DNA of 64,000 nucleotides from Streptomyces sp. NBC_00659 (lineage in GTDB: Bacteria; Actinomycetota; Actinomycetes; Streptomycetales; Streptomycetaceae). The notes beneath the pieces are model-generated. The model made no database searches, was not told where the DNA came from, and saw only the letters and a program-made list of their open reading frames with translations. A program made the position numbers and the translations under genes. Of the stretch, positions 35,931-44,160 are shown in pieces (the first letter of the stretch is position 1; each line of letters opens with the position of its first letter). The DNA lies in NCBI RefSeq assembly GCF_036226925.1, contig NZ_CP109031.1, positions 1,488,001 to 1,552,000 on the forward strand, in the 5' to 3' direction.

Positions 35931-36232
35931 GCCGCACCGCCCTTGCCCGTACGTCCGAACTGCTCGTCCAGGACGGACAGCCGGCGCCAGTACTCGTCCT
36001 CGTCGATCTCTCCGGAGGCGAAGCGGCGGCCGAGCACGGCGATCGGCGAGTCACCCACCGGCAGGGACCCGCCGGGGCCGAAGCCGCCCGTCGCCCGCCA
36101 GGGGCCACGGCGTCCGCGCCAGGCGGTGCGCCGCAGCACGGTGACGACGCCGATCACGACGGCCGCCCAGATCAGCGGGAAGAACAGGATCCACGGGCCG
36201 GGGCCGCCGTCCCAGTGCGCCAGGGTCTGCAT
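35927..36232 (-). CDS. SHOCT-domain membrane protein
   Basis: 101 residues from ATG with GAGGAG upstream. One transmembrane helix (WILFFPLIWAAVVIGVVTVL) is followed by a basic, Gly/Pro-rich linker and the C-terminal SHOCT motif, LGRRFASGEIDEDEYWRRLSVL split here at FASGEID. SHOCT domains are short helical units thought to mediate oligomerisation. It is the first gene of the ABC transporter operon and may help assemble the transporter; that role is inferred from position. Confidence 0.82.
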   Translation of the reverse strand: MQTLAHWDGGPGPWILFFPLIWAAVVIGVVTVLRRTAWRGRRGPWRATGGFGPGGSLPVGDSPIAVLGRRFASGEIDEDEYWRRLSVLDEQFGRTGKGGAA

Positions 36233-36323
36233 CTCGAGTCATCTCCTCGGTGGAACCACGCGTCTGCGCGGGATCTCTTGGTGATGTCTCGAGACTCGCC
36301 CCGGCAGGGGGGTCAAGTCGTCG

Positions 36324-36344
36324 TACGGCCAGCGGCCGTACGCC
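36324..36344. promoter_or_regulatory. Perfect 9+9 palindrome upstream of the SHOCT-ABC operon
   Basis: Arms CGTACGGCC and GGCCGTACG flank AGC. It lies 92 bases before the SHOCT start codon and about 120 bases after the ROK gene stop, so it is either an operator for the transporter operon or the terminator of the ROK gene. There is no T-tract. Confidence 0.45.
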
Positions 36345-36466
36345 TACCTCCGCGGGAGTACGCCGGGCGCCCCGGGCTGCTTCCCGCGGCGGCTCGCTCG
36401 TTCGACGGCGGCACGGGGATGCCGTGTCGCGGCCGCGGCTTCGCCGTCCCCTGGTGCTCCCGAGGG

Positions 36467-37705
36467 TCAGACGGGCAGCGCCTTCAGCGGATCGTCCAGG
36501 ACCGGCTGCCAGGCCAACTCCGCCGCTCCGACCAGGCTGTTGTGGTCCAGGGTGCAGGCGAGGATCGGTACCCCGCCACTGCGCCCCCACAGGCTGCGGT
36601 CGGCGACGACGGCACGCAGCCGGTCCGGGTCGGCGTCCAGCAGGGCGCGGTGCAGTCCGCCGAGGATGATGCGGTCCGGGTTGAGAATGCTGATGAGACC
36701 GGCCAGGCCGAGGCCGAGGCGGTCGATCAGCTCCTCGATGGCCGTGCGGACGGACGGATCGTGGCTCTCGTCGCGGATCAGCTCGTTGGACTGCTGGAGC
36801 AGCGACACCTCGGGCCCGGGGGCCCGGCCGGCCGCGGTGAGGAAGGCCAGCGGGTCGGCCTCGACGTCGAGACAGCCGCGGCTTCCGCAGTGGCAGGGGC
36901 GGCCCTCGGGATTGACGGTGAGGTGGCCGACTTCGAGGGCGAGCCCCGAACTGCCGGTGTGCAGACGCCCGTCGAGCACCAGGGCACCGCCGACGCCGCG
37001 GTGTCCGGTGGCCACGCACAGCAGGTCGCGGGCGCCTCGCCCCGCTCCGTGCCGGTGCTCGGCGAGGGCGGCGAGGTTGACGTCGTTGGCGGCGAACGCC
37101 GGTCCCTCGATCCCGGCCGCGCGCACCCGCTCCGCGAAGATCTCCCGGACGGGGGCCCCGGCGGGCCAGGCGAGGTGCAGTGGATTGAGCGCGAGCCCTT
37201 CGGGTTCGGTGACGGCCGACGGTACGGCGAGCCCGGCGCCCACACAGCGGCGCCCGGTCTCGCGGAGCAGTTCGGCGCCCGCGTCGACGACCGAGCCGAG
37301 CACCTTCGCCGGATCGGCGTCGACGGTCTCGCAACCGGGCGCGGTCGCGACGATCCGGCCGCCGAGGCCGACCAGGGCGGCCCGGAACCCGTCGGCGTGC
37401 ACCTGCGCGGCCAGCGCGACGGGCCCGTCGTCGGCGACCTCCAGCCGGTGCGAGGGCCGCCCCTGCGAACCTGCGGCGGCACCGGGCCGCGCGTCGACGC
37501 GGATCAGCCCCAGCGCCTCCAGCTCCGCGGCCACCGCGCCCGCGGTCGCCCGGGTGACTCCCAGTTCGGCGGTGAGCACGGCACGCGTCGGCGCGCGCCC
37601 GGTGTGCACAAGTTCCAGCGCCGGTCCGAGCGCTCCGCGCCCCCGGTCGAGCCGTGTCCGCGTGCTGCCATCCCCCGCCGTCCGGGGGCCCGCCTTGCCG
37701 TTCAT
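36467..37705 (-). CDS. ROK-family transcriptional regulator
   Basis: 412 residues. The N-terminal winged helix includes AVLTAELGVTRATAGAVAAELEALGL (residues ~42-67, split by the turn at GVTRAT). The ROK fold follows, with the zinc site EVGHLTVNPEGRPCHCGSRGC (about 235-255) read as CHCGSRGCLD. An ATP-binding DIGGT-type motif is absent, so it is a regulator and not a kinase, in line with XylR/NagC repressors. The neighbouring genes do not reveal its sugar ligand. Confidence 0.87.
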   Translation of the reverse strand: MNGKAGPRTAGDGSTRTRLDRGRGALGPALELVHTGRAPTRAVLTAELGVTRATAGAVAAELEALGLIRVDARPGAAAGSQGRPSHRLEVADDGPVALAAQVHADGFRAALVGLGGRIVATAPGCETVDADPAKVLGSVVDAGAELLRETGRRCVGAGLAVPSAVTEPEGLALNPLHLAWPAGAPVREIFAERVRAAGIEGPAFAANDVNLAALAEHRHGAGRGARDLLCVATGHRGVGGALVLDGRLHTGSSGLALEVGHLTVNPEGRPCHCGSRGCLDVEADPLAFLTAAGRAPGPEVSLLQQSNELIRDESHDPSVRTAIEELIDRLGLGLAGLISILNPDRIILGGLHRALLDADPDRLRAVVADRSLWGRSGGVPILACTLDHNSLVGAAELAWQPVLDDPLKALPV

Positions 37706-37791
37706 GAGGGCGAGTCTCCCATGATCCGCTCCCGCGGGGCCCGTCCGGTCGCGGCCGCCGCCGCGCGACCGTGACGGCGTCCGCCGCCCGG

Positions 37792-37852
37792 GGCCGTCCG
37801 ACGATTCGCGTCGTCGCCCGCCGCACGGCGGACGGGAATCGCCGGACAGGCC
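37792..37852. repeat. Long imperfect palindrome after the AlkB gene (copy B)
   Basis: Left arm 37792-37812 and right arm 37831-37852 pair with a few mismatches around an 18-base loop. The right arm begins GACGGGAATCGCCGGACAGG and abuts the AlkB stop codon. A related element is at 57287-57371. Confidence 0.75.
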
Positions 37853-38536
37853 CTATGGCGCGGGCTCCGGCGGGAAGCCGCCGGCGCGGAGCGTGAGGTT
37901 CAGCCGCCCGGTCAGTCCCAACTCGGTGGGCGCCGTGCCCGCGTACACCTTCGGGACTCCGTGGTACGCGAGCCGTGACGGGCCGCCGAACACGAAGAGG
38001 TCGCCGCTGCGCAGCTCGATGTCGGTGTACGGCCGTGTCCGGGACTCCGTGTTGCCGAACCGGAAGACACAGGTGTCGCCCAGGCTCAGCGACACGACCG
38101 GGGCGTCGCACGATTCGTCGCTGTCGCGGTGCATGCCCATACGGGCCTCGGCGTCGTAGAAATTGATCAGCGCGATGTCGTACACGGCGGACGGATCCGA
38201 GCCGAGGGCGTCGGCGCCCAGGGTGTCCGTGACCGCCTCGCGGGCCAGGTCGCCGAGCCGGTCGGGAAAGGGCTTCACCGGCGAACCGTCACCGTCGACC
38301 ACCGTCCGCGCGTAGCCGTACGGGTACCAGTGCCGGCCCAGACAGACCTGGCGTGCGGTCATCGTGCCTCCGCCGGGCGTACGGACCGTGCGCAGGCCCG
38401 CAGGGGGCCGGGCCCAGCCGCGGCAGGCTTCCACCATCAGGCGCTGGCCTCGGGCGTCCAGCCAGTCCGGAAGGTGCACGGCGCCCGGCGCGATCTCCGT
38501 CCTGCCGCGCGGGAACAGCTCCGCGTCCATCGACAT
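37853..38536 (-). CDS. AlkB-like 2-oxoglutarate/Fe(II) dioxygenase
   Basis: 227 residues from the ATG at 38536 (MSMDAELFPRG), after GGGGGC. Iron ligands are His and Asp in GMHRDSDE (about residue 137) and His in RLAYHGVPK (about 187); the 2-oxoglutarate arginine is in GRLNLTLR near the C-terminus. ALINFYDAEARMG is the family's substrate-side strand. AlkB enzymes repair methylated bases by oxidative demethylation. The gene is divergent from an RlmG-like methyltransferase with a 53-base spacer. Length fits the actinobacterial form. Confidence 0.88.
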   Translation of the reverse strand: MSMDAELFPRGRTEIAPGAVHLPDWLDARGQRLMVEACRGWARPPAGLRTVRTPGGGTMTARQVCLGRHWYPYGYARTVVDGDGSPVKPFPDRLGDLAREAVTDTLGADALGSDPSAVYDIALINFYDAEARMGMHRDSDESCDAPVVSLSLGDTCVFRFGNTESRTRPYTDIELRSGDLFVFGGPSRLAYHGVPKVYAGTAPTELGLTGRLNLTLRAGGFPPEPAP

Positions 38537-38589
38537 GCCCCCATCCTCGCGCACCTCGGGCACCCCGGGTCGCATAGCCTTGCCCCACG

Positions 38590-39744
38590 ATGAACGACCG
38601 GATGACGACACCCTGGGGCGAGTACGAACTCGCCCGCTTCCCCGAGGACCCGCGCGACCGGCTGCGTGCCTGGGACGCCGCCGACACCTATCTGCTGCGG
38701 CACCTCGCTGAGAGCGGCACCCCGCTGACGGGTTCGGTCGTGATCGTCGGCGACCGCTGGGGCGCCCTCACCACGGCGTTGTCCGAGCGGCGGCCGACGC
38801 TGGTCACCGACTCCCACCTGGCGCGGGAGGCGGCCCGCTCCAATCTGGCGCGGGCCGGTGCCGAGGAGTCCGCGGTCCGGCTCCTCACGACGCAGGACCC
38901 GCCTCCCGGGCGGATCGACGTGCTGCTCGTACGGGTGCCGAAGAGCCTCGCCCTGCTGGAGGACCAGCTGCACCGGCTGGCACCCGGCGTGCACGAGGGA
39001 ACGGTCGTCATCGGCACCGGGATGGTCAAGGAGATCCACACCTCGACGCTGCACCTCTTCGAGCGGATCCTCGGCCCGACCCGCACGTCGCTGGCCGAGA
39101 AGAAGGCCCGCCTGATCTTCTGCACCCCGCTCCAGGGGATCGCCCGGAGGGCCAACCCCTGGCCGTACAGCTATCTGCTGCCCGACGACGTCGGCCCGGT
39201 CTCCGGCCGCACGGTCGTCAACCACGCGGGGGTCTTCTGCGCCGACCGGCTCGACATCGGCACCCGCTTCTTCCTCGGGCATCTGCCGGGCAGCCGGGGC
39301 GCCGAGCGGATCGTGGACCTGGGCTGCGGCAACGGCGTGGTCGGTACGGCCATGGCGCTCGCCAATCCCGAGGCCGAGGTGCTGTTCACCGACGAGTCGT
39401 TCCAGGCGGTGGCCTCGGCGGAGGCGACGTACCGGGCGAACGCCGACGGAAAGGCCGAATTCCTCGTCGCCGACGGGCTGGAGGGAGTGCCTTCCGGGAG
39501 CGTCGACCTCGTCCTGAACAATCCCCCGTTCCACTCCCATCAGGCGATGACGGACACGACCGCCTGGCGGATGTTCTCGGACGCCCGGCGCGCGCTGCGG
39601 CCGGGTGGCGAGCTGTGGGTGATCGGCAATCGCCATCTCGGCTACCACCTGAAGCTGCGCCGCCTCTTCGGCAACAGTGAACTGGTCGCGGGTGACGCCA
39701 AGTTCGTGATTCTCCGGGCCGTGAGGAAGGACGCCGGGCGGTAG
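38590..39744 (+). CDS. RlmG/RsmC-like class I methyltransferase
   Basis: 384 residues from ATG. The first half is a degenerate methyltransferase-like domain (TGSVVIVGDRWGALTTAL), and the second half is catalytic: IVDLGCGNGVVGTAM (about residue 240) binds S-adenosylmethionine and LVLNNPPFHSH (about 310) is the N-P-P-F/Y motif for amino-group methylation. This two-domain plan matches RlmG, which methylates a guanine of 23S rRNA, and RsmC for 16S rRNA. The RNA target cannot be fixed from sequence alone. A short in-frame alternative start (MTTPWGEYEL) lies five codons in. Confidence 0.82.
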   Translation: MNDRMTTPWGEYELARFPEDPRDRLRAWDAADTYLLRHLAESGTPLTGSVVIVGDRWGALTTALSERRPTLVTDSHLAREAARSNLARAGAEESAVRLLTTQDPPPGRIDVLLVRVPKSLALLEDQLHRLAPGVHEGTVVIGTGMVKEIHTSTLHLFERILGPTRTSLAEKKARLIFCTPLQGIARRANPWPYSYLLPDDVGPVSGRTVVNHAGVFCADRLDIGTRFFLGHLPGSRGAERIVDLGCGNGVVGTAMALANPEAEVLFTDESFQAVASAEATYRANADGKAEFLVADGLEGVPSGSVDLVLNNPPFHSHQAMTDTTAWRMFSDARRALRPGGELWVIGNRHLGYHLKLRRLFGNSELVAGDAKFVILRAVRKDAGR

Positions 39745-39755
39745 GGCCCGTCCGA

Positions 39756-39775
39756 CCGGGGCGGGGCTGCCCCGG
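39756..39775 (+). terminator. Hairpin after the RlmG-like gene
   Basis: CCGGGGC and GCCCCGG arms around a 6-base loop begin 11 bases after the stop codon. No T-tract. Confidence 0.5.
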
Positions 39776-39889
39776 GGGACGCCCGCGCTCGACCCCGCGG
39801 ACAGAATCCGCTCACTTTTTGATCACCCCTGGACACGTGCGCCCACAACCGTAAAGTGATGCCGATCACCAATGACAACTGGGGGAATC

Positions 39890-41287
39890 ATGTCGCGCCG
39901 CGCTGTCGTCATCGGCGGGAGCGTGGCCGGCATGCTCGCCGCCGCGGCCCTCTTCCGGTCCATGGACGAAGTGATCGTCCTGGAGCGCGACGAGCTGCCC
40001 GACAGACCGTCCCCGCGCAAGCGGATCCCGCAGGCACGGCACGCCCACGTCCTGCTGCCCAGCGGACGCGACGCCATCCAGGAACTGCTTCCGGTGGCGA
40101 ACGTGCACCGGCGCCTGCTCGCCGCGGGTGCGCGCGAACAGTCCATGACCGACATGCTGGGTTTCGGCCCGCAGGGCTGGCAGCGACGCTGGCCGACCGT
40201 GACCGACGACCTCCTGCTCACCTGCTGCAGCCGTGACCTGCTCGACTGGACCCTGCGTGACGCGGTCCTGAGCACCACTCCCGTCGTCGTCCGCCGTGCC
40301 GAGGCACTGTCCCTGGTGGGAACGGCGGAACGCGTCACCGGTGTACGGGTCCTCTCCGAAGGCCTCGAGGAGGAACTGCGCGCCGATCTCGTCGTCGACG
40401 CGAGCGGACGGGGTTCCCGTGTCGAGCACTGGCTCGAGGGGCTCGGCGTGACGGACATACCCACCGACGAGGTCGACTCGGGGCTCGTCTGCGCCAGCCG
40501 GGTCTTCCGCGTCCCGTGGGGCGCGGAGGACTTCCCGCTGACCCAGGTCGAGGCGGACCCGACGGATTCCCGGCCGGGGCGCTCGGGGACTCTGGTGCCG
40601 ATCGAGGACGGCCGCTGGCTGGTCACGCTCGCGGGCACCCGCGGCGGTGAACCCACCGCCGACCCCGAGTACTTCACCGACTTCGCCCTCCGCCTGCGCC
40701 ACCCGCTGATCGGCCGGCTCGTCTCCGTCGCCGAGCCGCTCGGTGAGGTGTTCCTCAGCCGCAGCACCCGCAACAGGCGCCGTGACTTCGAGAAGGCCGT
40801 GATGCCCGAGGGCCTGGTGGTGCTCGGTGACGCCGTCGCCACCTTCAACCCCGTGTACGCGCAGGGCATGTCCGTCGCGGCCCTGGGTGCCCAGGCGCTG
40901 AGCCGGCAGCTGCGGCAGACCGATGTCACCGCCCCGGGCTTCGCCCGCGACGTCCAGCGGGCGGCCGCCAAGTCCGTCTCGGCCGCCTACACGACGAGCA
41001 CGTCCCAGGATCAGTGGTTCCCGGAGGTCGTCGGCAGGGCTCCGAGCCTCGCGGACCGGCTTCTCAGCCAGTACATGGGCCGGATGGCACGTGTGGCGAC
41101 CACCTCGTACTCCGTGTCCGCGGCCAAGTGCAAGGTCGCGACGCTCCAGGCCGACACGAGCAGTCTGCTGCACACCGAGCTGCTGGTGGCCACGTTGAAG
41201 GGCCCCGTCATGGAGCCGTTGACCGGGCCTCCGCTGACCGCCGAGGAGAGCGCCTTCCTCGACTCCGTGGGCCCGCTCGCCGTGTGA
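39890..41287 (+). CDS. FAD-dependent monooxygenase-like protein
   Basis: 465 residues from the ATG at 39890, after GGGGGAA. RAVVIGGSVAGMLAAAALF (residues 3-22) is the FAD dinucleotide motif, and VVLGDAVATFNPVYAQGMSVA (about residue 320) is the second FAD motif, GDAxxxxxP. The conserved FLSRSTRNRRRDFEK and the lysine-free active region resemble flavin hydroxylases and epoxidases of the squalene epoxidase/geranylgeranyl reductase side of the superfamily. The C-terminal ~100 residues extend beyond the core and have little hydrophobicity. It stands alone, so no substrate is proposed. Confidence 0.8.
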   Translation: MSRRAVVIGGSVAGMLAAAALFRSMDEVIVLERDELPDRPSPRKRIPQARHAHVLLPSGRDAIQELLPVANVHRRLLAAGAREQSMTDMLGFGPQGWQRRWPTVTDDLLLTCCSRDLLDWTLRDAVLSTTPVVVRRAEALSLVGTAERVTGVRVLSEGLEEELRADLVVDASGRGSRVEHWLEGLGVTDIPTDEVDSGLVCASRVFRVPWGAEDFPLTQVEADPTDSRPGRSGTLVPIEDGRWLVTLAGTRGGEPTADPEYFTDFALRLRHPLIGRLVSVAEPLGEVFLSRSTRNRRRDFEKAVMPEGLVVLGDAVATFNPVYAQGMSVAALGAQALSRQLRQTDVTAPGFARDVQRAAAKSVSAAYTTSTSQDQWFPEVVGRAPSLADRLLSQYMGRMARVATTSYSVSAAKCKVATLQADTSSLLHTELLVATLKGPVMEPLTGPPLTAEESAFLDSVGPLAV

Positions 41288-41313
41288 CGGCGCGTGCCGT
41301 ACGGGCGTGCGTC

Positions 41314-41359
41314 CGACCGGACGCACGCTCCCGGCCCGACCGGACGCACGCTCCCGGCC
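41314..41359. repeat. Exact 23-bp tandem duplication
   Basis: Two adjoining identical 23-base units starting CGACCGGACGCACGCTCCCG at 41314 and 41337, in the 134-base spacer between two convergent genes. Confidence 0.9.
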
Positions 41360-41422
41360 TCCGCCCTGCCTTCGTACGAGCGCCCGCAGTGCCCGCTGCG
41401 GGCGCCGCCGCGTCGGCCGCGG

Positions 41423-42655
41423 TCAGGACAGCTGTCGCACCGCGGTCCTCCGGGACTGGATCGCGGCGTCGACGATCGGCGTGCGCACCGCCTTGGACAG
41501 GCTCAGCAAGGACGGCTGCCCCGTGTCCAGCGACCGCGAACCGCCCGCCGGGCGTCGTACGCGCGCGCTGACCGAGACCACCACATCGACGTCGCCGACC
41601 GAGATGCCGATGGTGCCGGTCTCCGCCATGGGTGTCGGCGTCTCGGCCAGAGCGGCCACGGCGACCATCGCGGCCATCCCGATCACCTCGGCCTCCGCCG
41701 CCGAGAACCCGGCGGCCAGCGCGTCCCGGCAGGCACGGCTGCGTACCTGGTCGTCGAGCTGCCCGTCGAGCCGTTTGAGGCCGTCCCGGATGGCGGTTTC
41801 CCGTGTGGTGAGCCGCAGTTCGACGTCGCCGATCATCCGCCACGACAGCGCGGTGACGCAGCGCCGGCGGCCGGTCGGTCCCGCCAGCAGACGGAACAGC
41901 GGACGCAGCCGCACGAACGCGACGGCCGAGTCGATGCGCGGACCGACAAGGGGAAGGATGTAGCCGGCCGAGGCCAGACAGGAACCGACGGCCACCAGCG
42001 GTGCGACGCTGGTGCTGAGGCTGTCCCAGCGGTGTCCGAGCCAATGAGCGCTCAGCGCCACGGACTTGACGATGCCGTAGGCGCTGGTGAACAGCCAGCC
42101 CAGCACGAGCAGGGCCAGCGAGCCCCGGGTCCAGCGTTTCACCTTCCGTATCCAGCTCCAGCACAGCAGGGTCGTCGTCACCGCGGCCACCATGTGCGCC
42201 ACCAGATACAGCACGATCATCTCCCGGATGAACGGCGTCGAGGCGTAGTAGGTGTCGAAGTCGGCCCGGCGTTCGACCGGCGCGTCGCCCAGCGAGAACA
42301 GCACGCCCTCGGCGGCGATCACTCCCAGATAGCTGAACAGCCAGGCCCGGGCGGTGCGCCGTACCTGGGCGGGGTCGTTGCCCCGCCAGTGCACGATGAG
42401 GATGAGGGAGGCCGCGCCGAAGGCGGTCACCGCGCCGTAGGTCAGCGGCGCCGCGATGTTCGGAATGCCCGTGAGGCTGTTGACGAGAATGACGGTGGGC
42501 GGCGCACCGAGCACGAAACAGAGTCCCGACAGCAGGATGACGGCGCAGAACGACCGCTTGAGCGGGTCTCTGCGGTGGCGGCGCAGGTCGGGCAACTGGG
42601 CGGCGAGGCCCATCCAGAGGACGGCCGCGGCCAGGTAGTAGATCAGTCCGTTCAC
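41423..42655 (-). CDS. MAB_1171c-like integral membrane protein
   Basis: 410 residues from the GTG at 42655. Six to seven transmembrane helices occupy residues 1-235 (LIYYLAAAVLWMGLAAQL; SFCAVILLSGLCFVLG; AAPLTYGAVTAFGAASLILI and so on). A cytosolic C-terminal helical domain follows, with DVELRLTTRETAIRDGLKRL (about 275-295). This matches the MAB_1171c-type putative transporters, which in streptomycetes usually sit next to an XRE regulator and an ImmA/IrrE-like protease. Neither is recognisable here. The GTG start overlaps the stop of an upstream 86-codon frame as GTGA. Confidence 0.8.
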   Translation of the reverse strand: MNGLIYYLAAAVLWMGLAAQLPDLRRHRRDPLKRSFCAVILLSGLCFVLGAPPTVILVNSLTGIPNIAAPLTYGAVTAFGAASLILIVHWRGNDPAQVRRTARAWLFSYLGVIAAEGVLFSLGDAPVERRADFDTYYASTPFIREMIVLYLVAHMVAAVTTTLLCWSWIRKVKRWTRGSLALLVLGWLFTSAYGIVKSVALSAHWLGHRWDSLSTSVAPLVAVGSCLASAGYILPLVGPRIDSAVAFVRLRPLFRLLAGPTGRRRCVTALSWRMIGDVELRLTTRETAIRDGLKRLDGQLDDQVRSRACRDALAAGFSAAEAEVIGMAAMVAVAALAETPTPMAETGTIGISVGDVDVVVSVSARVRRPAGGSRSLDTGQPSLLSLSKAVRTPIVDAAIQSRRTAVRQLS

Positions 42656-42912
42656 ATCGGGCCCAGAGGTACGCGTGGGCCGAGTTCCCGGTGCGCGCCG
42701 GGGGACGGGCACAGTCCCCGACGCACGCTGGAGTGCCGGCCGGTTCCGGGCAGCGCCTCGTTCACGTGGGCGTACACCCCGTCGTCGCGCGCCGACACAC
42801 GGATACCAGCCAGAAGTTGACCGCTCAAGGCCTTCTCCGTCCTGCGCCCGGCCCGGTGCCGGCCCTGCCCCGAAAACACCGCAAACCCCTGCTCCCCGCG
42901 TCCATGGGGCAT
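42652..42912 (-). CDS. Doubtful 86-residue frame coupled to the MAB_1171c-like gene
   Basis: The frame opens with ATG at 42912 and closes with TGA overlapping the next GTG. The product is Arg/Gly-rich with LLAGIRVSARDDGVYAHVN in the centre and shows no HExxH metalloprotease or helix-turn-helix motif. No ribosome site is visible. Its position is where the usual partner of MAB_1171c-like proteins would be, so a decayed remnant is possible. It could equally be chance. Confidence 0.2.
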   Translation of the reverse strand: MPHGRGEQGFAVFSGQGRHRAGRRTEKALSGQLLAGIRVSARDDGVYAHVNEALPGTGRHSSVRRGLCPSPGAHRELGPRVPLGPM

Positions 42913-43134
42913 AGGGACGCGTACCCGAGTGACCTCCGGGGCGAAGCTTCACCCGCGAGCGTACCGTGCCCTTTCGGCCTCCTCATGGTGGTTCACCCTA
43001 GCCACCTTGTCACCCGCTCGAACTGCCGTCGATGCAAAAGCACATACGTGGAAACCGGCTTCCACGCGACCCGGTATCCGCCGAGCGGCCGCTTTGGGGG
43101 CGCATATCCGGCTGTAGCGGCACCTGGACGGCGC
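42656..43134. other. Spacer of ~480 bases without a confident gene
   Basis: Apart from the doubtful frame at 42652-42912, nothing is recognised. Around 42960-43080 the sequence is less GC-rich (for example GATGCAAAAGCACATACGTGG), which fits a promoter for the leftward membrane protein gene. Confidence 0.4.
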
Positions 43135-43986
43135 TCACCCCCGCAGCACACCGATGAGCCCCGCCACCGTCCGCGCCATCGCCTCCCGTCCCACGCCCAG
43201 GTACGTGCGGGAGTCCACGGCGTCGGGGCTGGCCGTGAGGAACCCCCGGATGGCGCCCGTCATCGCGATGTTCAGCGCGGTGCCGATGTTGACCTTGGCG
43301 ATACCGCCTTGGACGGCCGCGCGGAGCTCCGCGTCGGGTACCCCGGAGGAACCGTGCAGGACGAGAGGGACGCCGAGCGCGGCCGCCAGGCGCTTGAGCA
43401 GGTCGTGGTCGAGTGCCGCGGTCCGGGTGGTCATCGCGTGCGAGCTGCCGATCGCCACGGCCAGCGCGTCCACACCGGAGTCGGCCACGAAGGCGCGGGC
43501 CTCCCCCGGGTCGGTACGGGCACCGGGCGCGTGCGCGTCCCGCGGGGGCTCACCGTTCTTGCCGCCGATCTCCCCCAACTCCGCCTCGATCCACAGGCCT
43601 TGGGCGTGTGCCCAGTCTGCGGCGGCCCGGGTCGCGGCGAGGTTCTCCTCGTAGGGCAGGTGCGAGGCGTCGTACATGACGGAGCTGAACCCGGCTTCGG
43701 GCGCCTGGCGCAGCAGCTCGTCGCTCTGCACGTGGTCGAGGTGCAACGCGACGGGCACGGAAGCCCGTTCCGCGGCGGCGGTCGCGGCACGGGCCAGCGG
43801 GAGCAGTCGTCCCTGGCGGAACTTGACCGCGTTCTCGCTGACTTGGAGGACGACGGGCGCGCCGGCCGATTCCGCCCCCGCTATGACGGCCTCTATGTGT
43901 TCCAGCGTGATGACGTTGAACGCGGCGACGGCGGTCCGGGCCTCGGCGGTCCGGACGACCAGCTCACCGGTTGCGGCGAGGGGCAC
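43135..43986 (-). CDS. Class II fructose/tagatose-bisphosphate aldolase family protein
   Basis: 283 residues from the GTG at 43986, behind a strong AGGAGGAG. AFNVITLEHIEAVIAGAE opens the barrel. Zinc ligands are in LHLDHVQSDE (catalytic Asp and His, about residue 82), VMYDASHLPYEEN, AIGSSHAMT and LHGSSGVPD. GIAKVNIGTALN binds phosphate. It matches GatY/KbaY/AgaY-type aldolases of 282-290 residues. It follows a sugar isomerase gene on the same strand, which supports cleavage of tagatose-1,6-bisphosphate in amino-sugar or galactitol breakdown. No kinase is found next to it. Confidence 0.85.
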   Translation of the reverse strand: MPLAATGELVVRTAEARTAVAAFNVITLEHIEAVIAGAESAGAPVVLQVSENAVKFRQGRLLPLARAATAAAERASVPVALHLDHVQSDELLRQAPEAGFSSVMYDASHLPYEENLAATRAAADWAHAQGLWIEAELGEIGGKNGEPPRDAHAPGARTDPGEARAFVADSGVDALAVAIGSSHAMTTRTAALDHDLLKRLAAALGVPLVLHGSSGVPDAELRAAVQGGIAKVNIGTALNIAMTGAIRGFLTASPDAVDSRTYLGVGREAMARTVAGLIGVLRG

Positions 43987-44016
43987 AACTCCTCCTGCTC
44001 CATGGGGGATCGAGCC

Positions 44017-44043
44017 GGTTCGGCGGCTTCGGCGGCTTCGGCG
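44017..44043. repeat. 9-bp tandem array, three copies
   Basis: GGTTCGGCG followed by two copies of GCTTCGGCG, just upstream of the aldolase ribosome site. Confidence 0.85.
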
Positions 44044-44050
44044 GTGTCAA

Positions 44051-44101
44051 CGGGTTCAGGGGTGTAGCGGGTTCAGGGGTGTAGCGGGTTCAGGGGTGCA
44101 G
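44051..44101. repeat. 17-bp tandem array, three copies
   Basis: Unit CGGGTTCAGGGGTGTAG at 44051, 44068 and 44085, the last with one change. Confidence 0.9.
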
Positions 44102-44160
44102 TGGCTTCAGTGGCCTCAGTGGCCTCAGTGGCCTCAGTGGCCTCAGTGGCCTCAGTGGCC
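44102..44160. repeat. 9-bp tandem array with the stop codon inside the unit
   Basis: Unit TGGCCTCAG repeated about 6.5 times, the copy at 44102-44110 having one change. On the minus strand the unit at the 3' end of the isomerase gene reads GGC CAC TGA, i.e. its last two codons plus stop. Confidence 0.9.

Noticed and set aside
44102..44160. The 9-bp array considered as an attachment site or mobile-element end
   Set aside because: No integrase, transposase or tRNA is nearby, and the unit simply repeats the gene's own last codons.
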